DNA of 64,000 nt from Bombilactobacillus mellis (GCF_000967245.1 NZ_KQ033878.1:524848-588847), one strand, 5' to 3'. Shown: positions 35,945 through 47,688, counted from the first letter of the stretch. Numbers and translations: made by a program. Notes: generated by a model not told the origin, from the sequence alone.

Positions 35945-36009
35945 TGTTCACACTCCTCTATTAGACTTAATAATATTGTACAAAAAAAAGTTCCTACTGT
36001 ATAGCGCCG

Positions 36010-36822
36010 CTAGTGTAAAACAAATTCATTCAAGGCTTGGGCTACTCCGTCATGAGCATTATCGGCAGTAATATAATCTGCCATGTCCTTCATTTCATTA
36101 TTGCCGTTTCCCATCAATACTGCAGTTCCGGCAGTTTGAAACATTGTATAATCATTTTGCTCATTACCAATCGCCATTACTTCATCTAATGATAAATTCA
36201 ACTCGCCTGATAAATCCCGTAAAGCACGCCCCTTAGTGGCCAAAGAATGGGCTACTTCTAACATCACAGGCAAAGAACGTGTAATAGCATAATTATGACC
36301 AAAATTTTGTCTTAATAAAGGCTCAATAGTGTCCAACTGCTCTTTTGTTCCTGTTAAAACTCCCTTTACCAAGGTAAAATTAATAGGCAGATCCTGCTCT
36401 GTCAATACGGTTAGACCGCTTTTAATTCCTGTAGCCTGCAAAAGTGTATAATAATTAATCTGATGATCCAGAGTATAGATGTTACTCTGATCGTCTAAAA
36501 CATTAAAATGTACCTGTTCTTGTTGACAAAAATGAGCCAATCGCTCAAAGTCCGACGCAGATAAAGTGTGCTGTTGTAAAATGTCCCCAGCAGCATTTTG
36601 AATAATACTACCGTTATAAGTGATAATATACTGCTGCCGGCCGCTAATTCCCAGTTCTTGAATATACGGTTCAACTCCAGCCAATGGCCGGCCGGAGCAA
36701 AGCACAATTTTAACTCCCTGATCTAAAGCTGCGGTAATTGCTTTTTTGGTTAATGCCGTTATTTGTTGGTGCGGATCTAATAAAGTATCATCAATATCAA
36801 TAGCTACTAATTTGATTGTCAA
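36010..36822 (-). CDS. Cof-type HAD phosphatase (YidA-like)
   Basis: A 270-residue HAD hydrolase of the Cof/YidA subfamily, which dephosphorylates sugar phosphates and flavin-type cofactors. Motif I is VAIDIDDTLLDP (nucleophile near residue 9), motif II CSGRPLAGVEP, a C2 cap domain occupies the middle, the Lys ATKGRAL supplies motif III, and motif IV is VMAIGNEQNDYTMF. ATG 36822 has AAAAGGGATG upstream. It is transcribed toward guaA with ~65 bases between; possibly its own unit. Confidence 0.88.
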   Translation of the reverse strand: MTIKLVAIDIDDTLLDPHQQITALTKKAITAALDQGVKIVLCSGRPLAGVEPYIQELGISGRQQYIITYNGSIIQNAAGDILQQHTLSASDFERLAHFCQQEQVHFNVLDDQSNIYTLDHQINYYTLLQATGIKSGLTVLTEQDLPINFTLVKGVLTGTKEQLDTIEPLLRQNFGHNYAITRSLPVMLEVAHSLATKGRALRDLSGELNLSLDEVMAIGNEQNDYTMFQTAGTAVLMGNGNNEMKDMADYITADNAHDGVAQALNEFVLH

Positions 36823-36920
36823 TGCTTTTCATCCCTTTTAAAAATTTTAGCACTCCCTATCTTAACAGCTTTTAATAAATTTAAAACAAATATGATTACT
36901 CACATCCGCACTCAGCATTG

Positions 36921-37850
36921 TTAATATTTTTTCAGTAATACTTTATTAATTACGTGACCCTTAGTTTTATGCAAAATAACATCCGCACGATTAATTGTCG
37001 GTGCAATATATTCGACAAGATTTTTATAGTTCACATCATGCCAAACCTGATGTGCATACTTCATAACTTGTGCACGGGGTTGTTGGGTAAACTGATAGTA
37101 ATAATTATTAGGATCAGGATGATCAATTTCTGCTTGTAAAAAGCCCTCAAACCGATGAATATACCATTGCTCAATTAGTTTAGGATTAGCATCAACATAA
37201 ATCGAAAAGTCAAAGTAATCGCTCACATAAATGTTCTGATTATCCGGTAGTTGTAAAACATTGATTCCTTCAATAATTAAAATATCGGGATCTGCAACTA
37301 CGTTGGTTGTTTGAGGCACAATATCATAAATTTCATGAGAATAACTCGGATATTCTACTGGCGCGCGATTAGCCTTAACCTGTTCCAGAAATAATAACAA
37401 GCGCTCATTATCATAACTCCAGGGAAATCCCTTATCATTTAGGATTCCCCGTTTTTTTAATTCCGCATTGGAATACAAAAAGCCGTCCGTAGTAATTTGC
37501 TCAATATTATAATGTGGATAAGCTCTTTGCAGCATGACTTTTAATAAGCGGGCAGTTGTACTCTTTCCAACGGCCACACTGCCGCTAATGCCAATAATAA
37601 AAGGCACTTTATGCGGTTTGACACCCAAAAAATCAGCTTTGGCGCGGGTTAAATGTTGATAATCATGTAGATATAAATGAAGTAAATGCCGCAAAGGAAC
37701 ATAAATTTCGCGGACATCAGCCAAAGAAACCTGATCATCAACTGATTTAATTTTCTCTAAATCATGATCATCAATTTCGTTGAAATATTCTCCATGAAAT
37801 TGGGACCATTCTTGGCGTGAATATTCATTATAATTCATAAAATTTTGCAT
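36921..37850 (-). CDS. coaA: pantothenate kinase, type I
   Basis: A 309-residue CoaA, first step of coenzyme A synthesis. Visible: N-terminal NYNEYSRQEWSQFH, FLGVKPHKVPFIIGISGSVAVGKSTTARLL containing the P-loop, QITTDGFLYSNAELKKRG, KGFPWSYD, EYPSYSHEIYDIVP, IEGINVLQ, and the DYFDFSIYVDA core. Length matches bacterial type I enzymes (~310). It is monocistronic, and a divergent SGNH-hydrolase gene starts 50 bases away, so the two promoters share this gap. Confidence 0.95.
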   Translation of the reverse strand: MQNFMNYNEYSRQEWSQFHGEYFNEIDDHDLEKIKSVDDQVSLADVREIYVPLRHLLHLYLHDYQHLTRAKADFLGVKPHKVPFIIGISGSVAVGKSTTARLLKVMLQRAYPHYNIEQITTDGFLYSNAELKKRGILNDKGFPWSYDNERLLLFLEQVKANRAPVEYPSYSHEIYDIVPQTTNVVADPDILIIEGINVLQLPDNQNIYVSDYFDFSIYVDANPKLIEQWYIHRFEGFLQAEIDHPDPNNYYYQFTQQPRAQVMKYAHQVWHDVNYKNLVEYIAPTINRADVILHKTKGHVINKVLLKKY

Positions 37851-37899
37851 AATTATTCCTCACAAATGATATGATAAAATAGTTGAAAAGGAGTTTCCC

Positions 37900-38457
37900 A
37901 TGAAAAAAATAGTTCTGTTTGGCGATGCCATTTTAGCAGGTGTGCAACATGAACGAGTTACTGATTATTTTACCCAACGAATTCAAACAGCTTTTCCCCA
38001 AACACAAGTAGTGAATTGTTCGATCCCCGGCCATAAAACCAGCGATGCTCTGACCCACGTTCAACGTGATGTCATTGCCTTACATCCAGATATTGTGGTT
38101 TTATTTTTTGGTGCCAATGATATTTTAACCGTTCATGAAATGAAACCGGGATATTTCACCAATAATCTAGCTCACCTGATTACTGAAATTGGTGCCAATA
38201 AAGTAGTATTAGTTTCTCCACCTTATGTAGATTACCATAAACACCCGGAAAGAAGTTGGCCACGGCAAATCCAATTCGGTCTGGCAGCCGAACAAATGGC
38301 TAAAAACTATCACCTGCCCTTTATTAACCTTTTAGAAGCCATGCAAGCGCAGCAGCAGCCGGAAAAATATTTACAAGCTGATGGCTTACATTTTAATGAA
38401 GCCGGTTATGATCTGCTAGAGCACTTACTAGTTCCGGCGATTAAACAAGTTTTATGA
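37900..38457 (+). CDS. SGNH/GDSL-family protein lacking the nucleophile Ser
   Basis: A 185-residue single-domain SGNH-fold protein, cytoplasmic (no signal). Block I reads LFGDAILAG where active enzymes have GDSxxxG: codons GAT GCC give Asp-Ala, so the nucleophile Ser is absent. Block II Gly (IPGHKTSD), block III FFGANDIL (GxND) and block V DGLHFNEAGY (Asp/His) are intact. It may be a pseudoenzyme or binding protein, or may use another nucleophile. AAAGGAG precedes ATG 37900. Followed by a bidirectional terminator. Confidence 0.85.
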   Translation: MKKIVLFGDAILAGVQHERVTDYFTQRIQTAFPQTQVVNCSIPGHKTSDALTHVQRDVIALHPDIVVLFFGANDILTVHEMKPGYFTNNLAHLITEIGANKVVLVSPPYVDYHKHPERSWPRQIQFGLAAEQMAKNYHLPFINLLEAMQAQQQPEKYLQADGLHFNEAGYDLLEHLLVPAIKQVL

Positions 38458-38524
38458 TATTATTTTTTTTTAAAAATCTCAACTAAACTTATTTTTTTAT
38501 ACAATAATCTACTTACAACAATAT

Positions 38525-38560
38525 AAAAGAGCTGAACTTCATCGAGGTCCAGCTCTTTAA
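38525..38560. terminator. bidirectional terminator
   Basis: AAAGAGCTG / CAGCTCTTT plus an inner AC/GT extension, between the convergent SGNH gene and amino acid permease gene. Confidence 0.85.
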
Positions 38561-38563
38561 TTC

Positions 38564-39946
38564 TTATTTTTCAGACTCCTGTAAACTTCGCGGCCTAAAT
38601 GCAAAATAACAAATGATTAACAATATTTCAAAAATTACTCCTACAATAATGGAAGCTTGAGTTTCAGGATTAATAAACATAAATAACAGAATAATTACTA
38701 ACCCAATTAAAGCAATCCAATTAGTCCAAGGAGCTCCCGGCATTTTAAAGGGATGATTAACTAGTTCCTCTTGATGAAGTTTACGAAAACGCAAATGACT
38801 AATCAAAATAACAAACCACGGAACCATTCCCGGTAAAACACTCGAACTATAAACTAAAACAAAAATATTAGCCGCAGAATGTGTAAATAAAGGCAAAACA
38901 TAATTTAAAATCGTACCAACCAAAATACCGGCAGAAATGGCAATGACAGGCCAATAAGGTACTCTTCTGCGTGAAACTTTAGTAAAAGCTTTAGGTAAAT
39001 CACCATTTTGCGCCAAAGTATACAACATTCGACTGGCACTGAAAATACCGGAATTACAACCGGAGAGTGCTGCTGTCAAAACAACAAAATTAATAATTTC
39101 AGCAGCAAAGGTTATCCCAACTTTTGCAAAAGTTTTGACAAAAGGAGAGCCAATGCTTCCTAATTGATTCCAAGGATAGATAGCTACAATTACAAAAATA
39201 GCTCCGATATAAAAAATCAAGATCCGCATTACTAATGACTTGATGGATTTCACAATACTTTCTTGAGCATTGGCAGCTTCGCCGGCTGTAATTCCTACTA
39301 CTTCAATTCCCTGATAGGAAGCTGCGACAATGGACAATGAAAACATAAAGCCCTTAAAGCCGCCAGTAAAAAAGCCGCCATGTTTCCATAAATTACTGAT
39401 ACCTACAGGATGACCGTGATTCCCCAATCCAAAGATAATGACCAACAAACCTAAGATAATCATGAATATAATCGTGATAACTTTAATAATCGAAAACCAG
39501 GATTCCAAATCACCATAGGCTTTAACCGTTGCTAAATTGGCTAAACATAAAGTTACTACCACTACTATTCCAGCCACCCAGCCGGGAAAATGCGGCCACC
39601 AAAATTGGAGATATTGTCCAACAGCAATAACTTCACTAATTCCCACTAAAGCCCACTGAAAAACATTACTCCAGGCAGTTACAAATCCAGCTGCTGGATG
39701 CACGTATTCGGAAGCAAAATCAGCAAAAGATCCCGTAATGGGATGCAAATAAAGCATTTCGCCTAAAGCACGCATAACTAAATATAAAATAACTCCCGCT
39801 AAGGCGTATGCTAACAAGACTGAAGGACCGGTCCATTTGATAGTTGAAGCTGACCCCATAAATAACCCGACGCCAATTGTTCCACCTAAAGCAATCATTT
39901 GCATTTGGTTAGAAGACAAAGATTTGTTTAATTCTTGCTTTTCCAT
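38564..39946 (-). CDS. amino acid permease, APC superfamily (AAT family)
   Basis: A 460-residue, 12-helix proton-coupled amino acid importer. The N-terminus (QMQMIALGGTIGVGLFMGSASTIKWTGPS) and helix-3 region YLHPITGSFADFASEYVHPAAGFVTAWSN are classic AAT-family signatures. GIEVVGITAGEAANAQ in helix 6 lines the substrate site. Specificity is uncertain (basic amino acids, GABA, Ser and others occur in this group). ATG 39946 follows a strong AAGGAGG. Single gene between two terminators. Confidence 0.88.
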   Translation of the reverse strand: MEKQELNKSLSSNQMQMIALGGTIGVGLFMGSASTIKWTGPSVLLAYALAGVILYLVMRALGEMLYLHPITGSFADFASEYVHPAAGFVTAWSNVFQWALVGISEVIAVGQYLQFWWPHFPGWVAGIVVVVTLCLANLATVKAYGDLESWFSIIKVITIIFMIILGLLVIIFGLGNHGHPVGISNLWKHGGFFTGGFKGFMFSLSIVAASYQGIEVVGITAGEAANAQESIVKSIKSLVMRILIFYIGAIFVIVAIYPWNQLGSIGSPFVKTFAKVGITFAAEIINFVVLTAALSGCNSGIFSASRMLYTLAQNGDLPKAFTKVSRRRVPYWPVIAISAGILVGTILNYVLPLFTHSAANIFVLVYSSSVLPGMVPWFVILISHLRFRKLHQEELVNHPFKMPGAPWTNWIALIGLVIILLFMFINPETQASIIVGVIFEILLIICYFAFRPRSLQESEK

Positions 39947-40050
39947 GAATGGACCTCCTTAAAATTAGTTAACATGCATTTTACCCGACTTCATCTAAGA
40001 AAGCAAAAATTTTTTTAATTTATCAAGCAGTAATAAATTGTGTAAGTATC

Positions 40051-40079
40051 AAAAAAGTCCGCTCGTAAGCGGATTTTTT
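40051..40079. terminator. terminator of the beta-glucoside PTS gene
   Basis: AAAAAGTCCGCT / AGCGGATTTTTT with a CGTA loop, functional in either direction. It lies 18 bases past the PTS gene stop. Confidence 0.9.
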
Positions 40080-40096
40080 CTTAAAAATTATTAATT

Positions 40097-42073
<1,977 letters not shown>

Positions 42074-42077
<4 letters not shown>

Positions 42078-42104
42078 AATGCCTGATCGTATCAGTAACA
42101 CGCC
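42074..42104 (-). promoter_or_regulatory. RAT site (LicT/BglG antiterminator target) before the PTS gene
   Basis: GTGTTACTGATACGATCAGG then CATTAACC on the minus strand follows the ribonucleic antiterminator pattern and is nearly identical to the copy at 43042-43072. It begins ten bases after the licT stop codon. Confidence 0.85.
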
Positions 42105-42113
42105 GCATTTTGA

Positions 42114-42965
42114 TTAGTTATTATTTATTTGACGATGCGTGACTCGCCAAATATGTAAAGTTAAATAGACCTTATCATCTGGTTGTAACTGCCAACCTGC
42201 CTGTTGCTGTAAAAACTTATCTATTCGCTCAACTGTTTCATAAGCCTTAGGATATTTGGCAATCATTAATTCCAAAATAGCAGGATCCAAGTCATTATTA
42301 CGATTTTCAGATTTCTTTAAATGCTGAATCATAAAAGAACGCAAATGCGTAACAAAACGATTAAAATTAAATGAATCACTGTCTAATTCAATTCCATATT
42401 GATATTGGACAATTTCCACAATTTGTCCGATTAATTGGGAAATCTTAATAGTTTCATGCAAACCGGTTTCATCTGAGTCCAAATTTAAAAGATGGTAGGT
42501 AATAAGCACTACTTCTCCACTAGCTAACTTTGTCTGCGCCATTTTTTCAATTAAAGCAACTGCCTGCTGGGCAGCATCGTATTCTCGCGGAAATAACTTT
42601 TTGATGCTCCAGCGCGTTGTGCCTTCAGTTAAATCTAAGCCTTTTGATGACCGCTTTAAGGCAAAGTCAATATGATCTGCCAACGCCAAATATTGATAAC
42701 CAGTAAATTTAACATTTAATAAAGGTTCTACTAATTTGACAACTTCTGTTGCAATGGCAATAGTTTGCGGTGCAATTTCCGCTAAAGCTTCCATTTCCAC
42801 ATTATCTTTTTCAGCAGCTATAAAACGCCGACTAATTTTGGTCTCATCCACTAAATCTCCCGGCTTTTTACCAAAACCGATTCCCTTGCCAATCACCACC
42901 CATTCTTTGTCATTTTTGTCTTTAACCAGAGCGACATTATTATTAAAATTTTTAATAAAAATCAT
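42114..42965 (-). CDS. licT: BglG/LicT-family transcriptional antiterminator
   Basis: A 283-residue RNA-binding antiterminator. The N-terminal CAT domain (FIKNFNNNVALVKDKNDKEWVVIGKGIGFGKKPGD) binds RAT hairpins. PRD1 (~65-170, His in ALADHIDFALKR) and PRD2 (~172-283, with TYHLLNLDSDET and LTLHIWRVTHRQ) carry the His residues phosphorylated by HPr and the PTS. It controls both itself (RAT at 43042) and the PTS gene (RAT at 42074). The organisation matches licT-bglP/bglF operons. Transcribed from the consensus promoter at 43088-43116. Confidence 0.93.
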   Translation of the reverse strand: MIFIKNFNNNVALVKDKNDKEWVVIGKGIGFGKKPGDLVDETKISRRFIAAEKDNVEMEALAEIAPQTIAIATEVVKLVEPLLNVKFTGYQYLALADHIDFALKRSSKGLDLTEGTTRWSIKKLFPREYDAAQQAVALIEKMAQTKLASGEVVLITYHLLNLDSDETGLHETIKISQLIGQIVEIVQYQYGIELDSDSFNFNRFVTHLRSFMIQHLKKSENRNNDLDPAILELMIAKYPKAYETVERIDKFLQQQAGWQLQPDDKVYLTLHIWRVTHRQINNN

Positions 42966-42990
42966 CTTAGCCTCCAGATTAAAAACAATA

Positions 42991-43045
42991 AAAAACCTAT
43001 CTCCTCTAAGATAATCACTACAATATGTCTATAAAGAGATAGGTT
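42991..43045 (-). terminator. conditional terminator before licT
   Basis: AACCTATCTC (5' arm, overlapping the RAT 3' end) pairs with GAGATAGGTTTTTT on the minus strand across ~30 bases that include a second small stem. Mutually exclusive with the RAT hairpin. Confidence 0.8.
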
Positions 43046-43072
43046 AATGCCTGATCGTATCAGTAACACACC
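43042..43072 (-). promoter_or_regulatory. RAT site before licT
   Basis: GTGTTACTGATACGATCAGG followed by CATTAACC on the minus strand, the same core as the copy before the PTS gene. Implies autoregulation of licT. Confidence 0.85.
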
Positions 43073-43087
43073 TTATTACAGTTTAAT

Positions 43088-43116
43088 ATTATAAATACTG
43101 CTGGAAACGGTGTCAA
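43088..43116 (-). promoter_or_regulatory. consensus promoter of the licT-PTS operon
   Basis: Minus strand TTGACA (43111-43116), exactly 17 bases, TATAAT (43088-43093). A strong constitutive promoter suits control by antitermination downstream. Confidence 0.92.
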
Positions 43117-43202
43117 GCAGAAAGTAAATAATACTTTTTCTAGATAATAATCAATTAAGAGAAATACAATTTTGACTGACAATCCGCTTAAAATACCATT
43201 GA

Positions 43203-44501
43203 TTAACAATATTTTTTAATGAGTTTTTTTCTTTGATTAGCATTGGGGATGCCTAATTTATTCCGATATTTAGTTACTGTACGCCGAGAAAGATTAATAT
43301 TCTGCTTTGCTAATAGAGTTACTAGCTTTTGATCACTTAAAGTAGAATTAGCATCTTCTTGCTTAATCAATTGTTGTAATTGAGTTTGTACTTGACTAAT
43401 AGATTGATGAGAATTAGGACTAGCTTGTCTGTTAAAAAAGTATTTAAGTTCAAACATTCCAAAATCAGTTTGTAAATATTTGCCATTTATAGTTCGACTA
43501 ACAGTAGAAATACTGATATTCAATTTATTAGCAATGTCTTTTAATAACAAAGGTTTTAATTCCCGGGTCTCTCGCAAAAGAAAGGGAGTTTGTAAAGATA
43601 TAATACAGCGTCCAACCATCGCAATGGTTTGGAGACGGTGATTTAAATTTCTTCTGAGATTCTGATATTCCTGATATTTAGTTCTAATATATAGTTTCAC
43701 TTCTTGATCTGTATTATTTTTCAATTGATTATACGTTTCTTCGGCAAATACAATTTGTGGATAACCATTACGAGTAATATGAAGAGATAATTTCCCTTTA
43801 TTATTAATCATGATTAATTCAGGAATAAGATACTTATTGGCTTTATAATTATTCCAATAAGGATACGGTTTAAGGGATTGAATAACGGAAAAAGCTGACA
43901 AAATATTTTTAATTGAAATGTTCAGACTGTGAGCAATATTTGTCCAGTTGTGATTAACTACATCCGCAAAATAATCTTCTAAAAGAGAGAGTGCCAGCAA
44001 GTTGGAGGTGGTTGCCTTTTTAGACTGTAATTGTAAAATCAAACATTCTTTGAACGACTGAGCACCTACACCGGAAGGTTTCAAATCATACAAGCAATCT
44101 TTGGCCTCTTTTAAGGTCCTATTATCAATAGATAATTCTTGTAAAATTTCTGCATCAGAAAGCAATAAATATCCATGTTCATCCAAATTTTCAATTAAGT
44201 ATATCACGATCCTACGCAAGGAATTATTTTTAACACTAAAACGAATTTGTTCCAGTAAATAACTGTATAAGGATTGATCTTGTACTAAACTATTTTGGGG
44301 AATCGCTAATAGTTCCACATCACGTTTTGTTAAACTGGGATTTACATCAAATAATGGATTGGACATACTTAATTCTTGAAGATAAGCCGTTAAATCTACT
44401 AAATCAGTCTGAAGCATAAAAAGAGACTGTCTCATGCTTTGATTTAATATTAATTTATGCAGTTGTTTCTGATTTATTTGATAACTTGATTTTATTAACA
44501 T
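43203..44501 (-). CDS. rpoN: RNA polymerase sigma-54 factor
   Basis: A 432-residue sigma-54. Region I is the Gln/Leu-rich N-terminus (LHKLILNQSMRQSLFMLQTDLVDL), followed by the core-binding region, a helix-turn-helix (LKPLLLKDIANKLNISISTVSRTINGKYLQ) and the C-terminal RpoN box SRRTVTKYRNKLGI, which reads the -24 GG. It starts 31 bases after the GH31 gene with no terminator between, so it is probably the last gene of the sigma-54-dependent PTS operon and may be partly made from its own promoter type. The ribosome site GAGG lies ~9 bases upstream. Confidence 0.95.
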   Translation of the reverse strand: MLIKSSYQINQKQLHKLILNQSMRQSLFMLQTDLVDLTAYLQELSMSNPLFDVNPSLTKRDVELLAIPQNSLVQDQSLYSYLLEQIRFSVKNNSLRRIVIYLIENLDEHGYLLLSDAEILQELSIDNRTLKEAKDCLYDLKPSGVGAQSFKECLILQLQSKKATTSNLLALSLLEDYFADVVNHNWTNIAHSLNISIKNILSAFSVIQSLKPYPYWNNYKANKYLIPELIMINNKGKLSLHITRNGYPQIVFAEETYNQLKNNTDQEVKLYIRTKYQEYQNLRRNLNHRLQTIAMVGRCIISLQTPFLLRETRELKPLLLKDIANKLNISISTVSRTINGKYLQTDFGMFELKYFFNRQASPNSHQSISQVQTQLQQLIKQEDANSTLSDQKLVTLLAKQNINLSRRTVTKYRNKLGIPNANQRKKLIKKYC

Positions 44502-44532
44502 TTGTCAACCTCATTAGTAGGCTTGAGTACTT

Positions 44533-46824
44533 TTAAAGATTAATGATAGAATCTTCACAACTATTATTATTGTGTGAACAATGGTAATTTTTATGGTTGT
44601 CGTATAGGTTTACTTCGGAAATTCCCTTTAATCCTTTGGTATTAATTACAACTTGGTTGTCTTTTTTAATGGCAGTTACCACACCATAATCGGTCCCTAA
44701 AGAGTTAAAAATTTTTTCCTGAATAGGCTGATTAAAGGCGAGATTAAAAATGTTTATTTGTGGTGATAATAAATAATTATAATCAGCATGTATTTCCTTG
44801 TGACTTCCGGTAATCAGGATACTATTTTCTCGAACCATTACCGGCAAAGACAAATCAGAATACTTTTCCTCAATCCATGATCCATTTAAACTTGTATATT
44901 CCTGTTTTGTTAATAAATTAAACCATGTTCCTTTTGGTAAATAATAATTAACTCGGCCATGATCATTAAAAATAGGGGCAATTAATAACTTATTTCCCAA
45001 CATATACTGTTTATCCAATCCTAAAGTATTAGGATCATTATAAAATTCTAAAAATAATGGCCTTAAGACCGGAATACCATATTTGTGAGCATATACTGCC
45101 ATACTATAAATATACGGCATTAGCGAAATCTTTAATTTGACAAATTTTCTTGTATTTTCAATGGCTTTTTCTCCAAACAGCCATGGAAATCGGTATTCTG
45201 TATCTGCATGATAGCGAGAGTGCGATGACAAAAGTCCGAACTGTGTCCAACGAATATAGAGCTCTAAAGAGTCCTTTCCTGTAAATCCACCTATATCATG
45301 ACTCCAAAAACTATAACCAGATAAAGCCAAGGACAAGCCGCCACGTAAGGCATTTGACATAGATTTAAAAGTTGCTTCTGGGTCTCCTGCCCAATGTAAA
45401 GGGAATTTTTGTGAACCTGCAGTTCCCGATCTAGCAAAAATAACAGCCTGACCTTCTCCTTTGTTTTTTTGGGTTATTTCAAAAACAGCTTTATTATACT
45501 GATAAGCATAAAAATTATGCTCCTTAAGCGGATCGGATCCATCATAAAATACTACATCTTTCGTGGGTATCCGTTCTCCAAAATCTACTTTAAAACAATC
45601 TACTCCCATTACTAATAATTGATTAAGCTTATCTTGGAACCAATTTACAGCAGCTGGATTGGTTAGATCAATAATTCCCATTCCTGCCTGCCAACGATCC
45701 CATTGCCAAACTTGACCATCTATTTTTTTTATTAAATATCCCTTTTGTTTAGCCTCATTAAATAAAGGAGATCTTTGTGCAATATAGGGATTTATCCATA
45801 AACAGACCTTAATACCTTTTTTATGAATCTCTTGGAGCATTTTTTGGGAATGGGGAAAATTATCTTGATCCCATTCCAAAGTACACCATTGTGACCGTTT
45901 TTGCCAACCACTGTCAATATGCATTACATCTAAGGGAATATCATATTTTTTCATCCCACTAATTATTGATTTAACTTGTTTTTCGTTATATTCAACTGCA
46001 GAAGAAGTAGACAGCCATAGACCAAAGGACCAAGCTGGAGGTAAGGCTGGTTTACCAGTCAAATTGGTATATTTTTGTAAAACTTCTTTGGGTGTGGGTC
46101 CGTCACAAACAAAATATTCTAAAGATTCACCGTTAACACTAAACTGAACTTTATCAACATTCTCGGTCGCAATTTCAAAAGAAACGTTCTGTGTTTGATT
46201 TACAAAAACACCATAGCCTTTATTAGTTAAATAAAAGGGAACGTTCTTATAAGCCTGATCAGATCTAATTCCTCCATCTTTGTTCCAGATATCTACAGTT
46301 TGTCCATTTTTTATAAGAGAAGTAAAGCGTTCCCCTAAACCATAAACTACTTCTCCTATATCCAAAGATAATTGTTCTCTAATATATTCTTGGTCATTTT
46401 TCTTATTTTTTACTAGGGCTAATGAGGGAAAATTAGATTGTGTCAATACTGTATTTTGATGTTTAAATGTAAAAGATAACGCTTTATTAGTAGGTATTTC
46501 CAGAGATAAATCTCCTGTACTAAAAATTATATTCTGATCTTCATTTATAATATTAACTGCATGATCTTCTTTGTTTAATTCAAAATTAGGACCATTATCG
46601 ATAGTGTCAAAATGAACTATTTTAACACCAATAACTCCGGCAATTGGTGAGGTCACTGTGATAGTAAACATACCATTACTTATTTCATCACCCAAATCAT
46701 TTATTACTTTAAAAGGCGTAAATAAAACTACAGATTTTTTATGAATCTTATATTGCCATACTTTCTGAGGATTTTGAATTTCATATTGAGGGTAAATTAT
46801 AAATTGACCATTTGTAAATTTCAT
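44533..46824 (-). CDS. GH31 alpha-xylosidase (YicI type)
   Basis: A 763-residue GH31 enzyme close in layout to E. coli YicI (772 residues). The nucleophile Asp is in CFKVDFGERIP (D414) and the acid/base Asp in LHWAGDPEATF (D481); YicI uses 416 and 482. HIDSGWQKRSQWC, ARSGTAGSQKFP and SGYSFWSHDIGGF line the xylose-binding pocket. The predicted reaction is release of alpha-xylose from isoprimeverose-like units. It has no signal peptide and lies 31 bases downstream of PTS EIID, so it works on an imported, perhaps phosphorylated, substrate. Freed xylose could enter xylAB. Transcribed from the sigma-54 promoter at 49527. Confidence 0.9.
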   Translation of the reverse strand: MKFTNGQFIIYPQYEIQNPQKVWQYKIHKKSVVLFTPFKVINDLGDEISNGMFTITVTSPIAGVIGVKIVHFDTIDNGPNFELNKEDHAVNIINEDQNIIFSTGDLSLEIPTNKALSFTFKHQNTVLTQSNFPSLALVKNKKNDQEYIREQLSLDIGEVVYGLGERFTSLIKNGQTVDIWNKDGGIRSDQAYKNVPFYLTNKGYGVFVNQTQNVSFEIATENVDKVQFSVNGESLEYFVCDGPTPKEVLQKYTNLTGKPALPPAWSFGLWLSTSSAVEYNEKQVKSIISGMKKYDIPLDVMHIDSGWQKRSQWCTLEWDQDNFPHSQKMLQEIHKKGIKVCLWINPYIAQRSPLFNEAKQKGYLIKKIDGQVWQWDRWQAGMGIIDLTNPAAVNWFQDKLNQLLVMGVDCFKVDFGERIPTKDVVFYDGSDPLKEHNFYAYQYNKAVFEITQKNKGEGQAVIFARSGTAGSQKFPLHWAGDPEATFKSMSNALRGGLSLALSGYSFWSHDIGGFTGKDSLELYIRWTQFGLLSSHSRYHADTEYRFPWLFGEKAIENTRKFVKLKISLMPYIYSMAVYAHKYGIPVLRPLFLEFYNDPNTLGLDKQYMLGNKLLIAPIFNDHGRVNYYLPKGTWFNLLTKQEYTSLNGSWIEEKYSDLSLPVMVRENSILITGSHKEIHADYNYLLSPQINIFNLAFNQPIQEKIFNSLGTDYGVVTAIKKDNQVVINTKGLKGISEVNLYDNHKNYHCSHNNNSCEDSIINL

Positions 46825-46854
46825 ATTAATATCCTTTTTTTATTAATCCATTTA

Positions 46855-47688
46855 TCAGCATATCCGAAGCCACTTTAATAAAACTCCTAAAATAATAATG
46901 GAAATAATCATAAAATTGGCTCCCCAATTTTTCTTTTGCATTAGCCAAAAAACTAGCAAAGTAAACGAAATTGGCACCAAACCTTTAAAAATAGAATTCA
47001 AAACACTTTGAAAATTCATTATTTTTTGCCCATTCATGGAAATCGACAAAACTGTTTTAAATTTGACTAATTGGCTTGTCATAGCTCCTACCATTAACAC
47101 ACCAATGATTTCTGCAGCTTTAGTAACTATATTTATTAAACCGCTATCAATTAATTTCTGAAGATATGTCGTCCCCAGTGAATAACCATAGAAACCAGCA
47201 AAGTATCTAACAATCCATGTGGGAATATTAAACATAATTAAAAATAAAATCGGTGTGAATACGTTACCAGTTTTTGCCAAACCAATACCAATACCAGCAC
47301 AAATAACCCGCCAAACTCCCCAAAACAGTGGATCACTTATTCCTGATAAGGGGCCCATCAGGCTCAACTTAATAGCATTAACTGAATCAGAATCAAAATC
47401 TGAATTTTCCGCATTTCTTTTTTCCATGGATGCAACTAATCCCATAATAAATGTTGACAGTGGAATAGCGCAGTTAAAGTAAACAAGATGTCTTTTTAAT
47501 GCTTCTATTTTGCCTTTCTGGTCATGTTTATAATAACGATCAATTGCTGGCATCATAGAATAAACAAAGCCGGTACCTCCCATTTTAGAAGGGGTAACTG
47601 AAGTAAACAATGTTAACGACCGCCAAAACATTTGGCGAATCATTTTCTTTTCGTCTTTAGACAATGTTGTTATTTTCTTATCACTCAT
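46855..47688 (-). CDS. PTS mannose-family EIID (sigma-54 operon)
   Basis: A 277-residue EIID paralogous to the one at 10266. MIRQMFWRSLTLFTSVTPSKMGGTGFVYSMMPAIDRYY at the N-terminus and LSLMGPLSGISDPLFWGVWRV near residues 108-128 are the family hallmarks. The C-terminus is membrane-embedded. Its start overlaps EIIC by 4 bases. Partner of EIIC in uptake of the substrate for the adjoining GH31. Confidence 0.9.
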   Translation of the reverse strand: MSDKKITTLSKDEKKMIRQMFWRSLTLFTSVTPSKMGGTGFVYSMMPAIDRYYKHDQKGKIEALKRHLVYFNCAIPLSTFIMGLVASMEKRNAENSDFDSDSVNAIKLSLMGPLSGISDPLFWGVWRVICAGIGIGLAKTGNVFTPILFLIMFNIPTWIVRYFAGFYGYSLGTTYLQKLIDSGLINIVTKAAEIIGVLMVGAMTSQLVKFKTVLSISMNGQKIMNFQSVLNSIFKGLVPISFTLLVFWLMQKKNWGANFMIISIIILGVLLKWLRIC

